A program made the translations under genes and the position numbers. A DNA stretch of 22,831 bases from contig CALSCR010003498.1 in assembly GCA_943704495.1 (NCBI GenBank), positions 1 through 22,831 on the forward strand. Direction: 5' to 3'. This DNA is from Pigoraptor chileana (lineage: Eukaryota > Opisthokonta > Filasterea). Under the pieces are notes generated by a model, which worked only from the letters and a program-made list of their open reading frames with translations, did no database searches and was not told where the DNA came from. Shown here in pieces: positions 18,987 through 22,831 of this stretch (position 1 is its first letter; each line of letters opens with the position of its first letter).

Positions 18987-19862
18987 TCTGCCTCACAAAA
19001 ATGCCAACACGTGCTTCTTCCTCTTCCAGATGGTTACAGAAGCACAAGTGGGTGAAGTTAGATCATCCAGTGATATATCACACACAGAAACTATTGCCAC
19101 CAAGCTTTAGAATGGGTGAACTGGCATAAGAAACACAACTAAAAATCAAAAGCGAAAAAAACAAAAAAAAAACACACACACTTTAGTTTGAATACGGTAT
19201 CCCGGCTCGGCCGTGTGTCGGGGATGGATCTGGGAGTCTGGGGAGCGGCGTCTGGGAGTCTGCACCAACTGGGCTGAGTGTGAGGTTCTCTCTAATTTAG
19301 GGAGAAAATTAATGGATCTCCCTCAGACTCAAACACAGACTCAGACGGGTGACCGACGGAGAAAATCGGCAGAGTCAGTCACAGGCCGTGCGAGTGTGTG
19401 TGAGTGCGGAGACAACGCAGAGCGGTAGTTGTGTGGCGTTGCGATTTGCTACTCTTTACTGACCATTTCTTGGCACTCCAGCTGCATGCACTCACACTCA
19501 CGCACACACATACAGGGTCATATGCACTCTCTCCTCTTTATCTGTGTGCACACGCTACAAGTAGGGGTCAATTATCGCTTGGATTGTTTATACGTTCGTT
19601 GGTGTCAGTGGGTGCTGTTGCAGTCGGCCGTTTCCCCGACCACTTGAGCATACCGTCACGTCCACGCTCAGTCTCAATTTCGCTCTAACGAGCGAGCAAA
19701 GCGGCAGCATAATATTTGAAATCGAACACTACTTTGCTGTTTTAGAGGGCAATCAAGAACTTGTTGTTCCCCTTAGTGGAATCGCCTCGCGTACACATAG
19801 CCGCCCTCGGCGAGCCTCCCTGTTCCAGCGACTCCTTTCAAACAAACACCAATAGAATAGAA
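18987..19862. promoter_or_regulatory. Divergent upstream region between SSU72 and the Rap-GAP gene
   Basis: 876 bases between outward-facing starts, probably holding both promoters. It includes an A-rich run (about 19139-19180), a CAGACT-type short repeat (about 19323-19347) and scattered CA tracts. Plus-strand frames here are low-complexity and match no family. I see no coding exon. Confidence 0.5.
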
Positions 19863-20525
19863 ATGAATGCGGAAGGCGCAAAGCTTGTTGCCGCGTTGGA
19901 AGGCTATCGCATCGAAGGCACGCCATCGGCGACGGATGCAACGGCAGAGCCCCCTGGTACCCTCCTCGACAGCGAGCGCAACCTCAAATTCCACACAAAG
20001 TATTTTGAGGGCTCGCCCCGTGCGGGCAGTGAGCATGCGGTGCTCTTGGGGACCGCAAAGCCGTCGGGTCCTGTTGTGATTAGTCTCGTGCTTGATGGCA
20101 CCACATATCACGGACTCTACCGAAGTACCCAGGTACACGCGCAAACGCACACCACACACCGATGTTTATCATTCACAGCCACATCATTTGCTGTTATGTC
20201 TGACACTTGGGGGGAGGGGTGGGGGGAGGTTCTTTCCTTCACTGTTCCGTTTGGCTTATTGTTTTCCCTCTCTCCATTGCTCTGTCGCATACTCATCATG
20301 CACATTTGCTTGCATGTCGTGTGTTGCACAATAGGGCTTCAAATTGAACTCTGTGGATGCAGACACGATCCCGTTCCCATGGTACCGGCGGCTGTTTGGT
20401 CTGGGGCGAGACCGTCTTGTTATTGCTTCGGCTCTGTTTGGGAGCGAGCAGCTGCCTTCGCTGAGGGAAGTGCGCGACACGGCTGTGTTTGCGGCCGTCA
20501 AGGGCATTGACGAGAAGCAGGTGCG

Positions 20526-20567
<42 letters not shown>

Positions 20568-21091
20568 ATACATGTGCATGTGTGAGTGTGCGTGTGTGTG
20601 TGTGTGTGCTTGTGTTGGGTTTTATATGGTAGCACTTCCGGAGTGCCCGTGTACATATGTTATTGTTTATACATGTGTTCCTCGCAAGACACACACGCAC
20701 TGCACTGCGATTTGGCCGAATTACATAAGATGAGCGCTGCACTCTCTCTCTCTCTTTCACACACTTTTGCACTCTTGAAGTTGCATCTTCTCCTGAGTAC
20801 TGTCGAGTCGTCTCTGACTGCGTTATGGTTTTGTGTGTTTGTGCAGGTGATCAAAACCTACAAATTCGCGGTTTTGTATGCAAAGGACGGCCAGGCATCG
20901 GAAGAGGAAATGTTTGCAAATTGTGGGTACACGTGCTAGCAACCCCTCCCCTTACACGGATTGATGTGTGTGTGTTCTGAGCACGGTGTGAACGCAGTGT
21001 TCTTGTTTTAATCACACACACACACGCACACAGGCACAGACACACACACAGCCACACACACACACTTACACAGACACATACACGGACACAT

Positions 21092-21149
<58 letters not shown>

Positions 21150-22665
21150 ACACAAGTGTGTGTTGGTATTTGCACGTTCGTGTTTGAGTGCATGCGCATG
21201 TGTGTGCATGTGTGTTTGTCGACATACTCCGCTCTCTGCCTCTGTTCAGTATCAATTCAGTGCATATTGGTGCACGTGATCTCTAGGTCTCGCATGCAGG
21301 CACAGTGAGCAAATCACTTATCTCTCTGTCCATTTTATGAACACACGCTCTCTTTGCAACGTGTGCAACACAATCCACATGAACGATCGCCAATGCCCAC
21401 GCCGACGTCCCTTGCCTGTCCCTCACCGTACCCCAACCCTCCGTTGTTGCAGCCTCCGTATCCGCTGCTTTTGATGAGTTTCTGGGCATCATTGGCGACC
21501 GCGTGAAGCTCGAGGGATTCACGGGCTTCAGGGGCGCACTCGACGTTAAGAGTGGGTTTCATTTTGCATTTATCCCTGTTTGGACATGTTGAGTCACTTA
21601 TTGCCTTAGTTGCACTCGGCTGCCCCTGAGGTGTCCTTTGTTGGAGTGTGATGGCCAAAAAGGGGTGTTTGCGAGAGCCCACCAAAACGATCCCATACAA
21701 TTTACGTGTGCCGGTGTGTTCATTCGTCTCTGATTTCGTTTCTGGTGAATACTGCTCGTGTTTGCGGAGATTGGTTTGGATACTTGTGTGGGTGCAGCAA
21801 TGTGCATTTATGTCTTTGTGCCTGATGTGATGCACGTTGTGTGTGTGTATGCGATTGCAGCAAATACAACGGGCACGCACTCTGTCTACAAGAAGTGGCG
21901 AGACTACGAAATCATGTACCATGTCTCCACCCTTCTCCCCAGCAAGGAGGGCGACACACAGCAGGTGGGAAGTCTATTGATTTGTGCACGTGCTTCACTT
22001 GCTTGTCAGTTTATGCGTGGATACATCCTGTGCACTCTGCCGTTTTTCTTGGTTTGTTTGTTTGATTGTGTGTTTGGGTGTTTGTGTGTGTCTATGTGTG
22101 TAGGTATGTCTATGTGTGTGGGTGTGTCTATATATGTATATGTGTGTGTCTGAGTGATTATGTGTGTGTATGCGTATGCGTGTGCTTTTGGGGGGAGGGA
22201 GGGGTTGACTGGGCGGCTTGGGCTTCTCGGCCTCGTCGCAGCTTGTTTCCTCGCCTTTCACTGACTGCTGGCCATTGGCTATTGATTGACAGATTGAGCG
22301 CAAGCGACATCTCGGCAATGACATTATTCTCATTGTTTTCAAGGAGGGCAACACCCTTTACCGCCCCGACACAATCAAGTCGCAGCAAACACGTATGTGC
22401 CCCACACTCACCCCCAGCGTTATCACTTTTTGCATACATACATTCGCTTGTGTGTGTGTGTGCGTGTGTGTGCGCGCGTGCGTGTATATATATATGTGTG
22501 TGTGTATATATGTATATATATGTATATAATGTGTGTGCGTGTATGCGTCTGGCGCCATCTGTAGGTCCTTCCTGCTATGTTTTGCGACTAAACCACAATT
22601 ATGTCGTCTTGTTTTTCCGCAGACGTCATTCTTGTCGTCTCTCCCGAGGGCTCTGACAAATATCG
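19863..22665 (+). CDS. Rap/Ran-GAP domain protein, 5' part (partial)
   Basis: Seven exons join in phase: 19863-20132, 20335-20520, 20847-20922, 21453-21551, 21861-21964, 22293-22392 and 22623-22665. They give 292 residues before the gene leaves the window. The family switches off Rap-type small GTPases by supplying an Asn thumb. The catalytic domain is clear: TYKFAVLYAKDGQASEEEMF, AFDEFLGIIGDRVKLEGF, FRGALDVKTNTTGTHSVY, YEIMYHVSTLLPSKEGD, then KRHLGNDIILIVF with the Asn thumb, and HVILVV. The N-terminal part (EHAVLLGT to YHGLYRST) resembles the first GAP subdomain that packs against the catalytic one. I chose the Met at 19863 (G at -3); an in-frame Met at 19761 would add 34 residues. Whether it is Rap1GAP-like or SIPA1-like depends on missing C-terminal domains. 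Donors are GTACAC, GTGCGC, GTGGGT, GTGGGT, GTGGGA, GTATGT and GTGAGT. Confidence 0.92.
20528..20564. repeat. (TA)n tract in Rap-GAP intron 2
   Basis: A pure TA run of about 18 units starts seven bases after the donor of intron 2, followed by a TG-rich tract up to about 20608. Pure TA runs of this length readily extrude as hairpins. Confidence 0.92.
21013..21165. repeat. Composite (CA)n-(TA)n-(TG) tract in Rap-GAP intron 3
   Basis: Imperfect CA repeats (about 21013-21110) run directly into a pure TA tract (21111-21145) and then TG-containing sequence. The order makes an imperfect inverted repeat able to fold on itself. It fills much of the 530-base intron. Confidence 0.85.
22448..22545. repeat. 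Alternating TG/TA tract in Rap-GAP intron 6
   Basis: Alternating purine-pyrimidine sequence (TG, CG and TA steps) covers about 100 of the intron's 230 bases, a composition prone to Z-DNA or cruciform formation. Confidence 0.85.
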
Positions 22666-22831
22666 GTGAGTGCTCCGTTTTTATATGGGTCAATTTGTCT
22701 TTTCACTCGTAGTAAGGCGCTGTAGATTCCAATGATGTTATGTTGCGTTTGTGTTTGCGTGCGTTTGTGTCTGTGTGCGTTTGTCTGTGTCTGGGTTTGT
22801 ATGCGTTCTTGTCCTTGTGTGATGGGTGCCG
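22666..22831 (+). other. Start of Rap-GAP intron 7, cut by the window edge
   Basis: The intron opens with GTGAGT after TATCG and becomes TG-rich from about 22745. No acceptor is reached before the window ends. Confidence 0.75.

Noticed and set aside
1-22831. Mobile elements, virus-derived elements, tRNA/rRNA genes, CRISPR arrays
   Set aside because: No transposase, reverse transcriptase, integrase or capsid motif, no long terminal repeats, no cloverleaf with box A/B and no spaced direct repeats were seen on reading both strands.

Overview
The window is nuclear DNA from an intron-rich eukaryote, probably a free-living flagellated protist. About thirty GT-AG introns of roughly 70 to 530 bases can be placed by matching reading phase on both sides and by protein families I recognise from memory. 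Many introns are packed with CA/TG and TA microsatellites. A CIBAR/FAM92 homologue, a basal-body protein, points to a cilium. Genes for coenzyme A and riboflavin synthesis point to a cell that makes these cofactors. I cannot name the species. I see no virus-derived element, transposon, tRNA, rRNA or CRISPR array.

Layout from left to right. (1) 76-2214, minus strand: 5' part of a BK/Slo-type potassium channel, running off the left edge. (2) 2666-4413, plus: phosphopantetheine adenylyltransferase, four exons. (3) 4966-9734, minus: a membrane-anchored fusion of a degenerate UDP-GlcNAc 2-epimerase-like domain, a GT2 glycosyltransferase and a GT4-like glycosyltransferase, about 1,414 residues. (4) 10910-13089, plus: RibD C-terminal-domain reductase, five exons. 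(5) 13168-13506, plus: a doubtful small thioredoxin-like ORF. (6) 13892-17191, minus: CIBAR/FAM92 BAR-domain protein with a Gly-rich tail, eight exons including one of six bases. (7) 17642-18986, minus: SSU72 phosphatase, five exons, one GC-AG intron. (8) 19863-22665, plus: 5' part of a Rap/Ran-GAP domain protein, running off the right edge.

The genes are housekeeping, signalling and trafficking genes with no shared pathway. Pairs 1/2, 3/4 and 7/8 are divergent and share 0.45-1.2 kb upstream regions. Pairs 2/3 and 4-5/6 converge.

The item most worth following is gene 3. Its first domain keeps the shape of a WecB/GNE epimerase but has lost the residues expected for catalysis, and it is tethered to two glycosyltransferase domains behind a Golgi-type signal anchor. 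The other standouts are the six-base microexon in gene 6 and the GC-AG intron of gene 7, which has the same seven bases across both splice junctions.
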